DNA of 64,000 bases, from contig NZ_CANNCR010000005.1 in NCBI RefSeq assembly GCF_947503125.1, positions 124,001-188,000 of the forward strand, read 5' to 3'. Numbering within the stretch: the first letter of the stretch is position 1; each line of letters starts with the position of its first letter. Below are positions 56,319 to 64,000 of the stretch, in pieces. Made by a program: the position numbers and the translations under genes. Below the pieces are notes generated by a model that worked only from the letters and a program-made list of their open reading frames with translations, was not told the origin of the DNA and did no database searches. Source of the DNA: an uncultured Metabacillus sp. (GTDB lineage Bacteria; Bacillota; Bacilli; Bacillales; Bacillaceae).

Positions 56319-58529
56319 TTAATTCATCATTCTTCGTACTGAATAAATATCAGAAATTTGCTTAATACGTTCGACCACTTTTTGTAAATGATTAATGTTT
56401 GAAATCGAAATTGCCATATTAATGGTTGCAACCTTGTTTCGGTCAGATTTTCCAGACACTGATGAGATATCTGTTTTCGTCTCATTCACTGCCTGTAGTA
56501 CTTCATTAAGGAGACCACGACGGTCATAGCCTAATATTTCAATTTCAACATTATATTCTTTTCTGCTTGAGGATGGTTGGTTTTCCCATTCAACATCAAT
56601 GAGGCGCTCTTTCGCATCCTCAGTATGAACATTTGTACAATCAGCGCGGTGAACAGAAACTCCTCGACCTTTTGTAATAAAGCCGACAATGTCATCACCA
56701 GGTACTGGATTACAGCATTTTGATAACCTGATGAGCAAATTATCAATTCCTTTAACTTGCACACCAGCATCTCGTTTTTTCCTTGAGGCTGATGATCTTA
56801 CTTGTTTTGCTTCATTTATAACCTCTTGAATATTTTTTTCCTGTTCCTCCTGATCGCGTTTTTTTCGCCATTTTTCTGTTAAGCGATTTGCGACCTGTAA
56901 AGCTGTAACCCCATTATATCCAACAGCTGCATACATATCCTCTTCATTTGCAAAATTGAATTTTTCAGCCACTCTTTGTAAATTATCATCAGTCATGACT
57001 TCTTTCACATCGAAATCAAGATTTTTAATTTCCTTCTCAACCATTTCCCGGCCTTTTTCAACATTTTCTTCACGACGCTGCTTCTTGAAAAACTGGCGGA
57101 TTTTATTTTTCGCTTGAGAAGTTTGAGCCAGCTTCAACCAATCCTGACTTGGACCATAGGAATGCTTTGAGGTTAAAATCTCAATAATGTCCCCTGTTTT
57201 TAGCTTATAATCCAATGTCACCATTTTTCCATTAATTTTTGCACCGATCGTTTTATTTCCTATTTCGGAATGGATACGATATGCAAAGTCAATTGGAACA
57301 GAGCCGGAAGGTAATTCAATCACATCTCCTTTAGGTGTGAAAACAAAAACCATATCAGAAAAGAGATCGATTTTTAGAGATTCCATAAACTCCTCAGCAT
57401 TTGTTACTTCATTTTGGAATTCTAAAATCTCTCTAAACCAGGAAAGCTTTTTATCTAATGTTGTTTTTTCATCAACCTCTTTGCCTTCCTTATATGCCCA
57501 GTGTGCGGCAATCCCGTATTCTGCAATTTGATGCATTTCAAATGTACGAATTTGTACCTCTAACGGATCACCTTTTGGGCCAATAACCGTTGTATGAAGC
57601 GATTGATACATATTAGGCTTAGGCATTGCAATATAATCTTTAAAACGGCCCGGCATCGGCTTCCAGCATGTATGGATAATCCCTAATACAGCATAGCAAT
57701 CTTTAATACTATTAACGACAATCCGTACCGCTAACAGGTCGTAAATTTCATTAAACTGTTTATTTTGGAGTACCATTTTCCGGTAAATACTGTAGATGTG
57801 CTTCGGTCTGCCGGAAAATTCCGCCTCAATATTAACCTCATCGACACGATGGCGAACCTCGTCAATTACTTGATCTAAGTATTCCAGACGTTCCTGGCGC
57901 TTCTTTTTCATCAAATTTACGATTCGATAATATTGTTGCGGATTTAAATAGCGTAATGACGTATCCTCTAATTCCCACTTGATTTTCGAGATCCCCAACC
58001 GATGTGCGAGCGGTGCAAAAATTTCTAATGTTTCATTGGAAATACGTCTTTGCTTCTCTTGTGGTAAGTGCTTTAAGGTTCTCATATTATGAAGACGGTC
58101 TGCGAGCTTAATTAAAATTACCCGGATATCTTGAGCCATTGCAACAAACATTTTTCGATGGTTTTCAGCCTGCTGCTCTTCCTTGGATTTATATTTAATT
58201 TTTCCGAGCTTTGTTACGCCATCAACAAGCATGGCTACTTCATCATTAAATGCTTCACGAAGGTCATCAAGGGTTACATCGGTATCCTCCACAACATCAT
58301 GTAAGAAGCCACCCGCAATGGTAGATGGGTCCATCTCCAAATCTACCAAGATTCCCGCTACTTGAATTGGGTGGATAATATAGGGTTCACCTGATTTTCT
58401 AAATTGTTCTCGATGGGCTTCTTCCGCAAAGTTATAGGCACGTTGGATAAAAGCGGTATCGTCTGCTGACAAATATCGCCGTGCCTTTTCAATTACTTGC
58501 TCTGAAGATAGTACTTGTTCATTTGCCAT
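56319..58529 (-). CDS. relA: Bifunctional (p)ppGpp synthetase/hydrolase RelA (Rel)
   Basis: The main Rel enzyme makes and degrades the alarmone (p)ppGpp in response to uncharged tRNA on ribosomes. The 736-residue protein has the hydrolase HD domain ([35 protein letters not shown]), the synthetase domain ([22 protein letters not shown]), TGS ([22 protein letters not shown]), a zinc-finger segment ([13 protein letters not shown]) and a C-terminal ACT domain. All domains are intact, so both activities are expected. It is co-directional with dtd. Confidence 0.98.
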   Translation of the reverse strand: MANEQVLSSEQVIEKARRYLSADDTAFIQRAYNFAEEAHREQFRKSGEPYIIHPIQVAGILVDLEMDPSTIAGGFLHDVVEDTDVTLDDLREAFNDEVAMLVDGVTKLGKIKYKSKEEQQAENHRKMFVAMAQDIRVILIKLADRLHNMRTLKHLPQEKQRRISNETLEIFAPLAHRLGISKIKWELEDTSLRYLNPQQYYRIVNLMKKKRQERLEYLDQVIDEVRHRVDEVNIEAEFSGRPKHIYSIYRKMVLQNKQFNEIYDLLAVRIVVNSIKDCYAVLGIIHTCWKPMPGRFKDYIAMPKPNMYQSLHTTVIGPKGDPLEVQIRTFEMHQIAEYGIAAHWAYKEGKEVDEKTTLDKKLSWFREILEFQNEVTNAEEFMESLKIDLFSDMVFVFTPKGDVIELPSGSVPIDFAYRIHSEIGNKTIGAKINGKMVTLDYKLKTGDIIEILTSKHSYGPSQDWLKLAQTSQAKNKIRQFFKKQRREENVEKGREMVEKEIKNLDFDVKEVMTDDNLQRVAEKFNFANEEDMYAAVGYNGVTALQVANRLTEKWRKKRDQEEQEKNIQEVINEAKQVRSSASRKKRDAGVQVKGIDNLLIRLSKCCNPVPGDDIVGFITKGRGVSVHRADCTNVHTEDAKERLIDVEWENQPSSSRKEYNVEIEILGYDRRGLLNEVLQAVNETKTDISSVSGKSDRNKVATINMAISISNINHLQKVVERIKQISDIYSVRRMMN

Positions 58530-58886
58530 GGAATCACCTTTTTATAATGAAAACTTTGATAGGACCCAGAAAAAACGAATACTATTCGTCTTTTGCATTG
58601 GATCAAAATACTACGATCTATATAAACAATCATTCTTTCCATCATTAGAAGTTTTACTATATTGTAACTATTATCAATAAAAAACGAAAAGATGTAAAGA
58701 AGATTCACTCTTTTTAAGCTGTCAATTACTGGTTTGTTTTAAATTAAGATCATCATATCCTGTGTTTGGAAATTCTAGAAGCGAAAGTATCATGTTGAGT
58801 AATTGAATTTATAAGTGGAATAAAGACATTCATCTGTACACGATAAAAAAATTTTGTAAAAAAAGCACCCAATCGAGTGCTTCTTT
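58530..58886. other. Intergenic region between apt and relA with the apt terminator
   Basis: The 357-base gap holds the apt terminator near 58853-58882 and an AT-rich region that should contain the relA promoter. I could not fix a -35/-10 pair with good spacing. No convincing small gene is present. Confidence 0.5.
58853..58882 (-). terminator. Terminator of apt
   Basis: AAGCAC and GTGCTT pair around 8 bases, followed by TTTTTTT on the minus strand. Confidence 0.85.
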
Positions 58887-59399
58887 TTAAAATTGCATTA
58901 ATGTTAACACATCATAGCCATCAAGCAATTTACGACCATCTAAGTAAGTTAATTCAATTAAGAAAGCAATCCCTGCGACAACACCGCCAAGCTCTTCAAC
59001 AAGCTTGATTGTAGCTTCGATTGTACCTCCAGTTGCAAGCAGGTCATCTGTTATTAATACACGTTGGCCTGGTTTAATTGCATCCTTATGGATCGTTAAT
59101 ACATCTTTCCCATATTCAAGGCCATATTCTACGCGAACAACCTCTCGTGGTAATTTCCCTTCCTTACGAACCGGAGCAAACCCGCAGCCTAATGAGTAGG
59201 CAACAGGACAGCCAATAATGAAACCGCGCGCTTCAGGGCCTACTACAATATCAATTTGTTTTTCACGAGCATATTGAACGATTTGGTCTGTCGCATATTT
59301 ATACGCCTCACCGTTATCCATTAGTGTTGTAATATCCTTAAATTGGATACCTGGTTTTGGATAATCAGGTACGACTGTTACAAATTGCTTTAAATCCAT
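58887..59399 (-). CDS. apt: Adenine phosphoribosyltransferase
   Basis: Apt converts adenine and PRPP to AMP in purine salvage. The start [20 protein letters not shown] at 59399 gives 170 residues, as in B. subtilis; eight upstream codons overlap its AAGGAGG. The PRPP-binding motif [13 protein letters not shown] and the adenine-site block [15 protein letters not shown] are intact. It comes 16 bases after recJ in the same direction, with relA further downstream behind a terminator. Confidence 0.97.
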   Translation of the reverse strand: MDLKQFVTVVPDYPKPGIQFKDITTLMDNGEAYKYATDQIVQYAREKQIDIVVGPEARGFIIGCPVAYSLGCGFAPVRKEGKLPREVVRVEYGLEYGKDVLTIHKDAIKPGQRVLITDDLLATGGTIEATIKLVEELGGVVAGIAFLIELTYLDGRKLLDGYDVLTLMQF

Positions 59400-59415
59400 T
59401 TTTTCTTTGTCCTCC

Positions 59416-61773
59416 TTATACATTTACAAGAACTTCTGATGATTGAAATCGATCTTCAAACCATTGTTTCAGTTGACTGTAAGATGTATATAATAACGTT
59501 TTTTCTAATTCAATTTGCCTTTGTTTTTTTGCATATGTTTCCGACTCAGCTAAATCTCTTTTTCGAGATGCAGGATTTGTCGAAATAACACCATTTTCTA
59601 TTGTAACAAATTCTAGCTCAAAAAACACCTGTGACATAAACTCAATTGTTTCTTTTGACCAGCCTTTATGCTGAGCAAGCTTTTCACCCAATTCCTTAAC
59701 ATTAAATGTACCTCTTTTCATTAAAAAGGCATAGTACCATTTAAAATGCTCTCTAGTTGGTATGGTGGCAAAGAAGTGGTCTGCTTCCTGTTGGAATACA
59801 GTATAGATACGGTCTGGTTTTCCTTGTGTAAAGAGGAAATCAAGATGATCTAATGACGACGGTATATCCAATATTACAAGATGCTTATTATTAACATTTA
59901 GTTCCTGTGCATGTGCTGCCGATTCCACATAGGCTATATTCTTTTCATAACCTTTTTGCTTTAATATCTCATATTGTGATGCTTGATAGGTTATAATTAT
60001 GGTGTTTTCTACTGTACATACTGTCTTTAATAGTTTATCAACATTACGAGTTCCTCGAAAATCAAAAAGCTGCCAACAATTTACTTTTACATCGTGGAGC
60101 ATTAATTGAGGCTTTCTTATATTGTTCCACTCATTTATCGAAAGTTCACCAATTGCTGATAATGTTACAGTTGGGGATAGTTCATCATAAATATATCCGA
60201 GTCCAAAGCCAACACTATCAAGTTGATGTTCCTCTTGCTCAAAAACAAGCTTCAAATGGTTTTGCTCTGCCCCAATTTTTCGACTATTTGCTAATATGAC
60301 ATTTTCTACTTGAATAACCGGCTTAGGATTATCCATACCAAATGGAGCAAGAAGCTGCATTTCTTCGATAGACTTAACTGAAATATCTTCTAATTTGCAA
60401 CACACATCTACTTTTTTAATTGGTGTGAAATCCTCTTCGGTTAATTGAGTTTTAGCGATATTTATTAGTCTTGTTCTTAACACATCGACATTTTCAAGCT
60501 CAAGCGTCATCCCCGCAGCCATCGGATGTCCTCCGAAATGGGGCAAAATATCTCGGCATGTTGAGAGACTTTCAAATAAATCAAACCCAACAATGCTTCT
60601 TGCCGAGCCTTTTGCTATTCCTTTTTCTTGATCAACACTCAAGACAATTGTCGGACGATAATAGTGCTCAACAAGCCTTGATGCTACAATTCCTACAACA
60701 CCCGGATTCCAGCCTTCCTTTGCAATGACAAGAACAGGGTTTTCCGCAATTGGGAACCTTGTTTCAACTTCATCAATTGCCTCTTCAGTCATTAAATTTA
60801 CAAGCTTTTGCCGTTCTTTATTTAATAAATCAATTTCTTTAGCAATTTCAAATGCTTCTTCAGCATCTTCTGTCATTAATAAGTGAACGGCTGGGTCGGC
60901 ATCCTGTAAACGGCCTACTGCATTAATTCTAGGCGCTAAGGCAAAACCTATCGTCTCTTCATTAATCTCAGCGCAATTCACATTTGCAACTTTTAACAAA
61001 GCTTTTAATCCTGTACGACTCGTTGTTTTCAGTTGCTTAATACCTGTTTTGGCTATTAATCGATTTTCACCATGAAGTGTTACTAAGTCAGCAATTGTAC
61101 CAATTGCTGCAATCTCTAATAAATCAGAAGGGACTTCACCTAGGAGGGCATGACTCAGTTTAAACGCCACTCCAACACCTGCCAATTCCTTAAATGGGTA
61201 AGGGCATTCTGGCTGTTTAGGATGGATGATAGCCAGTGCATCCGGCAAAACAGGACCTGGTTCATGATGATCTGTAATAATCAGATCCACCCCAAGCTCT
61301 TTGGCAACCTCTGCTTCATGGACAGCAGCTATCCCGGTATCTACTGTAATAATAAGTGAAAAGCCATTGATATGGGCTTGTCTGAAAGCGGCTTCATTCG
61401 GTCCGTATCCTTCAGTAAAGCGATTAGGAATATAAAATTCGACTTGTGCACCTAATTTTCGTAAAGTAGTTAATAAGACTGTCGTGCTGCTAACACCATC
61501 CGCGTCATAATCACCATAGATTAATATGTGTTCATTGTTTTCAATTGCTGTCTTGATTCGAATAACAGCTTTTTCCATATCTTTTAATAAAAAAGGATCA
61601 TGAAAAGCCTGTTGCTCTATTTTTAGAAATTCACGTGCTTGTTCAATTGAAGTGATCCCGCGGTTAACAAGAAGTGATGCAACAAGTGGTGTGATTGATA
61701 AGCTTTCTGTTAATAATTTGATCAAGGATTCATCAGATGGCTGTACAACCCATCTCGTTTTTGCCTTTAACAT
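59416..61773 (-). CDS. recJ: Single-stranded-DNA-specific exonuclease RecJ
   Basis: RecJ degrades single-stranded DNA 5' to 3' in recombination and repair. The start [20 protein letters not shown] at 61773 has GAGGGG upstream and gives 785 residues; 17 earlier codons are rejected. The DHH phosphoesterase motifs are clear: [20 protein letters not shown] and IITDHHEPG, and the DHHA1 domain contains [10 protein letters not shown]. The C-terminal OB-like and Bacillus-specific RecJ C domains are also full. It is followed by apt. Confidence 0.97.
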   Translation of the reverse strand: MLKAKTRWVVQPSDESLIKLLTESLSITPLVASLLVNRGITSIEQAREFLKIEQQAFHDPFLLKDMEKAVIRIKTAIENNEHILIYGDYDADGVSSTTVLLTTLRKLGAQVEFYIPNRFTEGYGPNEAAFRQAHINGFSLIITVDTGIAAVHEAEVAKELGVDLIITDHHEPGPVLPDALAIIHPKQPECPYPFKELAGVGVAFKLSHALLGEVPSDLLEIAAIGTIADLVTLHGENRLIAKTGIKQLKTTSRTGLKALLKVANVNCAEINEETIGFALAPRINAVGRLQDADPAVHLLMTEDAEEAFEIAKEIDLLNKERQKLVNLMTEEAIDEVETRFPIAENPVLVIAKEGWNPGVVGIVASRLVEHYYRPTIVLSVDQEKGIAKGSARSIVGFDLFESLSTCRDILPHFGGHPMAAGMTLELENVDVLRTRLINIAKTQLTEEDFTPIKKVDVCCKLEDISVKSIEEMQLLAPFGMDNPKPVIQVENVILANSRKIGAEQNHLKLVFEQEEHQLDSVGFGLGYIYDELSPTVTLSAIGELSINEWNNIRKPQLMLHDVKVNCWQLFDFRGTRNVDKLLKTVCTVENTIIITYQASQYEILKQKGYEKNIAYVESAAHAQELNVNNKHLVILDIPSSLDHLDFLFTQGKPDRIYTVFQQEADHFFATIPTREHFKWYYAFLMKRGTFNVKELGEKLAQHKGWSKETIEFMSQVFFELEFVTIENGVISTNPASRKRDLAESETYAKKQRQIELEKTLLYTSYSQLKQWFEDRFQSSEVLVNV

Positions 61774-61873
61774 AGTTTCACCCCTCAACCATCCCATTAT
61801 ACTAGAGTGGTCAAGGGGTTTCAATTTATGGATTATCCCGTATTCCAGTTCATTCTTATTAATGAACTATATA

Positions 61874-62215
61874 TTATTGTTCTGCCAGTCCTTTTTCATG
61901 CCGCCCTTCCTCATCTTCGATTCCAGGTAAACCTTGCACCTTTTCTTTTAATGCCTCAAGCTCATTCATTAATATGGTCTTTTCTTTTTCAGCTAGCTTT
62001 AATTTCCGCTGAAGTGTTAAGATACGAATTATGCCGGTAGAGGCAATGATAAATCCTCCCATTAATACAGAACCAAGAATGATCAGAACAAGCGGCCATT
62101 CAGCCGTTCCAAACAAATAATCAACTTTAACTGGGTCAACGTTTATGACAGCAAAAAGCGCAACAATTAACGCAAAAATAATAGCCAATAAGATGCTCCA
62201 TTGACGCTTCATCAA
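61874..62215 (-). CDS. yrvD: LapA domain membrane protein (YrvD-like)
   Basis: A 113-residue membrane protein with two transmembrane helices (about 5-25 and 41-63), the LapA (DUF1049) layout, then a cytoplasmic coiled coil (about 70-98, KLKLAEKEKTILMNELEALKEKV). Relatives take part in lipopolysaccharide assembly in Gram-negatives; the role in Bacillus is unknown. It lies between recJ and the cation transporter and is probably transcribed with the latter. Confidence 0.88.
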   Translation of the reverse strand: MMKRQWSILLAIIFALIVALFAVINVDPVKVDYLFGTAEWPLVLIILGSVLMGGFIIASTGIIRILTLQRKLKLAEKEKTILMNELEALKEKVQGLPGIEDEEGRHEKGLAEQ

Positions 62216-62229
62216 CTCACCCCCTTCAT

Positions 62230-63123
62230 TTATGGCGAATATGGGTTTACATGAACGAACACATTTTGAACATTGTCATGCTCACGCATTAATGTTTGTT
62301 TCACTAATTTACCGATCTTATGTCCCTCTTCGACCGTGATGTGGGGATCAACTGAAATTTTTATGTCAACAATGACATAGTGACCATGCTCCCTCGCATG
62401 GAGTTGATCAATTTTTTTAATTTGGGTGATGTTGGTGACTGTTTCTTTTAACCCCACTATATCTTCTTCATGCAATACATGGTCAAGCGTTGTATGAATT
62501 GACTCTGCACCGAGCTTCCAAGCCAGTTTTAAAACAAGAATCGAGACAAATAACCCGGCAACAGGATCTGCATATACCAGCCAATCAAGTCCAAATCTAG
62601 GTCCGAAAATCGCAGCACCGATACCTGCCAATGCAGCTATAGAAGAATAAACATCTGATCGATGGTCATGCGCATTTGCAATAATCGCATCACTTTTTAT
62701 TCTTTTACCCAGCTTAAAGGTATAGCGAAACATCCATTCTTTTACAATGATCGCTATTAACATTGCAAAAATAGCAAAAAGCTTTGGTGGTACAATCTCT
62801 GCAAAAAATGCCTCAAAAGAGGATTTCCCAATTTCAAATCCAACTAAAAATAATAGAACAGCGACAATGATTGCCGCAATTGATTCCGCTTTCCCGTGCC
62901 CATAAGGATGGTCTTCATCAGGAGGCTGTTTAGCTGCCCGAACACCGACAAACACAGCTAAAGACCCTGCAACATCTGAAGCTGAGTGAACAGCATCTGC
63001 AATTAAAGCACGACTATCCGATAGGATACCAATCACTCCTTTTATGATGGCTAATATAATATTCCCAGCCATCCCTACCATTGCAGCAAATTCCGCCTGC
63101 TTAAAGCGATCTTTTTCCGTCAT
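62230..63123 (-). CDS. Cation diffusion facilitator family transporter
   Basis: A proton-driven exporter of divalent metals. The 297-residue protein has about six membrane helices (residues about 15-195) and a C-terminal cytoplasmic metallochaperone-like domain (HAREHGHYVIVDIKISVDPH). The metal site residues H46/D50 in DAVHSASD (helix 2) and DHRSD (helix 5, about 155-160) are present, as is the GYGH-type loop HPYGHGKAES. The sequence does not settle the metal: zinc, iron, cobalt and manganese are all open. Confidence 0.93.
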   Translation of the reverse strand: MTEKDRFKQAEFAAMVGMAGNIILAIIKGVIGILSDSRALIADAVHSASDVAGSLAVFVGVRAAKQPPDEDHPYGHGKAESIAAIIVAVLLFLVGFEIGKSSFEAFFAEIVPPKLFAIFAMLIAIIVKEWMFRYTFKLGKRIKSDAIIANAHDHRSDVYSSIAALAGIGAAIFGPRFGLDWLVYADPVAGLFVSILVLKLAWKLGAESIHTTLDHVLHEEDIVGLKETVTNITQIKKIDQLHAREHGHYVIVDIKISVDPHITVEEGHKIGKLVKQTLMREHDNVQNVFVHVNPYSP

Positions 63124-63174
63124 GTTTTCACCTCGTTTTCAGATAAACTTAGTGTATCCAACTATTCACAATAA

Positions 63175-63236
63175 ATAAGGGTCAGCCCCTCTCTCTGTAA
63201 CGAATAAAGCAATTACAAAGAGGGACTGACCCTTAT
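63175..63236. repeat. Dispersed inverted-repeat element, family B, copy 3
   Basis: ATAAGGGTCAG and CTGACCCTTAT are perfect inverted ends and the inner CCCCTCTCTCTGTAA / TTACAAAGAGGG nearly so; it folds as a 62-base hairpin. It lies between the secF-type gene and the cation transporter gene and could end transcription of the former. Confidence 0.88.
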
Positions 63237-63248
63237 TATGTTTCTATT

Positions 63249-64000
63249 TTATAGTTGCAGTTCTTCACTTACATTTGCTGCAACTTCTTTTTTCTTATTA
63301 AGCTGCTTGCCTTTCCATATCAGCCAGAGCTGTGCAGCAATGAATAGGGATGAATACGTTCCACAAATAAGTCCGACTAAAAGCGCAATCGAGAAGTTTG
63401 TAATGGAGGAGCTTCCATAAATCAACAGGGCGACTACGGCAATTACAACGGTCAGCACTGTATTAATCGATCGGGTAAAGGTTTGTTGAAGACTTCGATT
63501 TACTATAAACTCCAAGTCCTTAATCGTTTTTACCTTTACTTTTTTCTGCAGTTCACGTATACGGTCAAACGTTACAATTGTATCGTTTATTGAATAACCG
63601 ACGATGGTTAATACCGCAGCAATAAATGTGATATCAACTTCTAAACGAGTAATGCTAAAGAATGCAATGATAAAGAAAGCATCATGGAGCAAGGCTACAA
63701 TCGAAGCAAGACCCATATAAAACTCGAATCGGAAAGCAACATAAACGATAATCCCTAATGATGAGATTAGAACACCGAGCAAGGCATTTTGTGCAAGCTC
63801 TTTCCCGACTGTCGGAGAGACAGTACTCACATTCGGTTCTGAACCATATTTTTCTTTAAAGTGGCCTTTAACCTCAGCGATCTGCTCTGCATCTAAAACC
63901 CCAATTAATCGGGCAACACCAATCTCATTTTCCACACCTGATAGTACGACATCATTGACTTCAAGATCAAGCTTTTCCAGTTCAGTTGTCATTTCTTCTG
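63249..64000 (-). CDS. secF: Protein translocase subunit SecF (or SecF half of SecDF), 5' end outside window
   Basis: SecF and SecD use the proton gradient to help Sec-dependent export. About 250 C-terminal residues are visible. They contain the part of the periplasmic loop with SEPNVSTVSPTVGKELA, membrane helices 2-6 and the family signatures LTRLEVDITFIAAVLTIVGYSINDTIVTFDRIRE and RSLQQTFTRSINTVLTV. The frame is open to position 64000 and no internal ATG with a ribosome-binding site is seen, so the gene continues. In B. subtilis this is one SecDF protein; whether it is fused here cannot be seen. Confidence 0.95.
   Translation of the reverse strand, partial: EEMTTELEKLDLEVNDVVLSGVENEIGVARLIGVLDAEQIAEVKGHFKEKYGSEPNVSTVSPTVGKELAQNALLGVLISSLGIIVYVAFRFEFYMGLASIVALLHDAFFIIAFFSITRLEVDITFIAAVLTIVGYSINDTIVTFDRIRELQKKVKVKTIKDLEFIVNRSLQQTFTRSINTVLTVVIAVVALLIYGSSSITNFSIALLVGLICGTYSSLFIAAQLWLIWKGKQLNKKKEVAANVSEELQL

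Overview
The window is a 64 kb stretch of chromosome from a low-GC, endospore-forming member of the Bacillaceae (Bacillus sensu lato). Gene content and order follow the Bacillus subtilis dnaJ-dnaK to secDF segment almost gene for gene. The sporulation genes spoIIP, gpr, sigK and sda, and the competence genes comEA/EB/EC/ER, point the same way. I cannot name the species from the sequence. Most genes lie on the minus strand; plus-strand exceptions are rpsT, yqzM, comER, sda, sigK, yrzA, rarA and yrvJ.

Layout, left to right. (1) 1-7.3 kb: heat-shock operon hrcA-grpE-dnaK-dnaJ with a perfect CIRCE operator, then hemW and lepA. (2) 7.3-12.3 kb: yqxA, spoIIP, gpr, rpsT, holA and yqzM. (3) 12.3-17.1 kb: the DNA-uptake operon comEA-comEB-comEC with comER on the other strand. 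(4) 17.2-22.3 kb: a tightly packed operon yqeG-yqeH-aroE-yhbY-nadD-yqeK-rsfS-yqeM for ribosome assembly and silencing, shikimate, NAD and Ap4A metabolism. (5) 22.3-25.3 kb: a DnaA-box cluster in front of sda, an uninterrupted sigK, and several microprotein genes, one of them an apparently new small transcription unit. (6) 25.3-35.1 kb: mtnN, yrzA, yrrS, pbpI, greA, udk, the tRNA wobble-uridine genes yrrO/yrrN/yrrM, and mltG. (7) 35.3-47.7 kb: yrzB-ruvX-ireB-alaS behind a T-box leader, yrrI, yrzQ, yrzR, yrrD, recD2, yrrB, mnmA, iscS and cymR. (8) 48-54.3 kb: rarA, tcdA, 6S RNA, hisS-aspS behind a second T-box leader, and yrzK. (9) 54.4-64 kb: cell-wall amidase yrvJ, dtd, relA, apt, recJ, a LapA-domain protein, a cation diffusion facilitator, and the 3' part of secF or secDF running off the end.

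Translation quality and stress link many of these genes: aminoacyl-tRNA synthetases under T-box control, tRNA modification (mnmA/iscS, trhP1/trhP2/trmR, tcdA), ribosome factors (lepA, yqeH, rsfS, yhbY), D-Tyr-tRNA editing (dtd) and (p)ppGpp synthesis (relA). Sporulation timing is tied to replication through DnaA boxes and sda.

Superimposed on this core are two families of short palindromic repeats in intergenic regions. One copy sits inside the alaS T-box leader, between the specifier stem and the antiterminator. I see no prophage, IS element, CRISPR array, tRNA or rRNA gene. Many gene starts were moved inward from the longest open frame to a start codon with a Shine-Dalgarno sequence (SD) and the length usual for the family.
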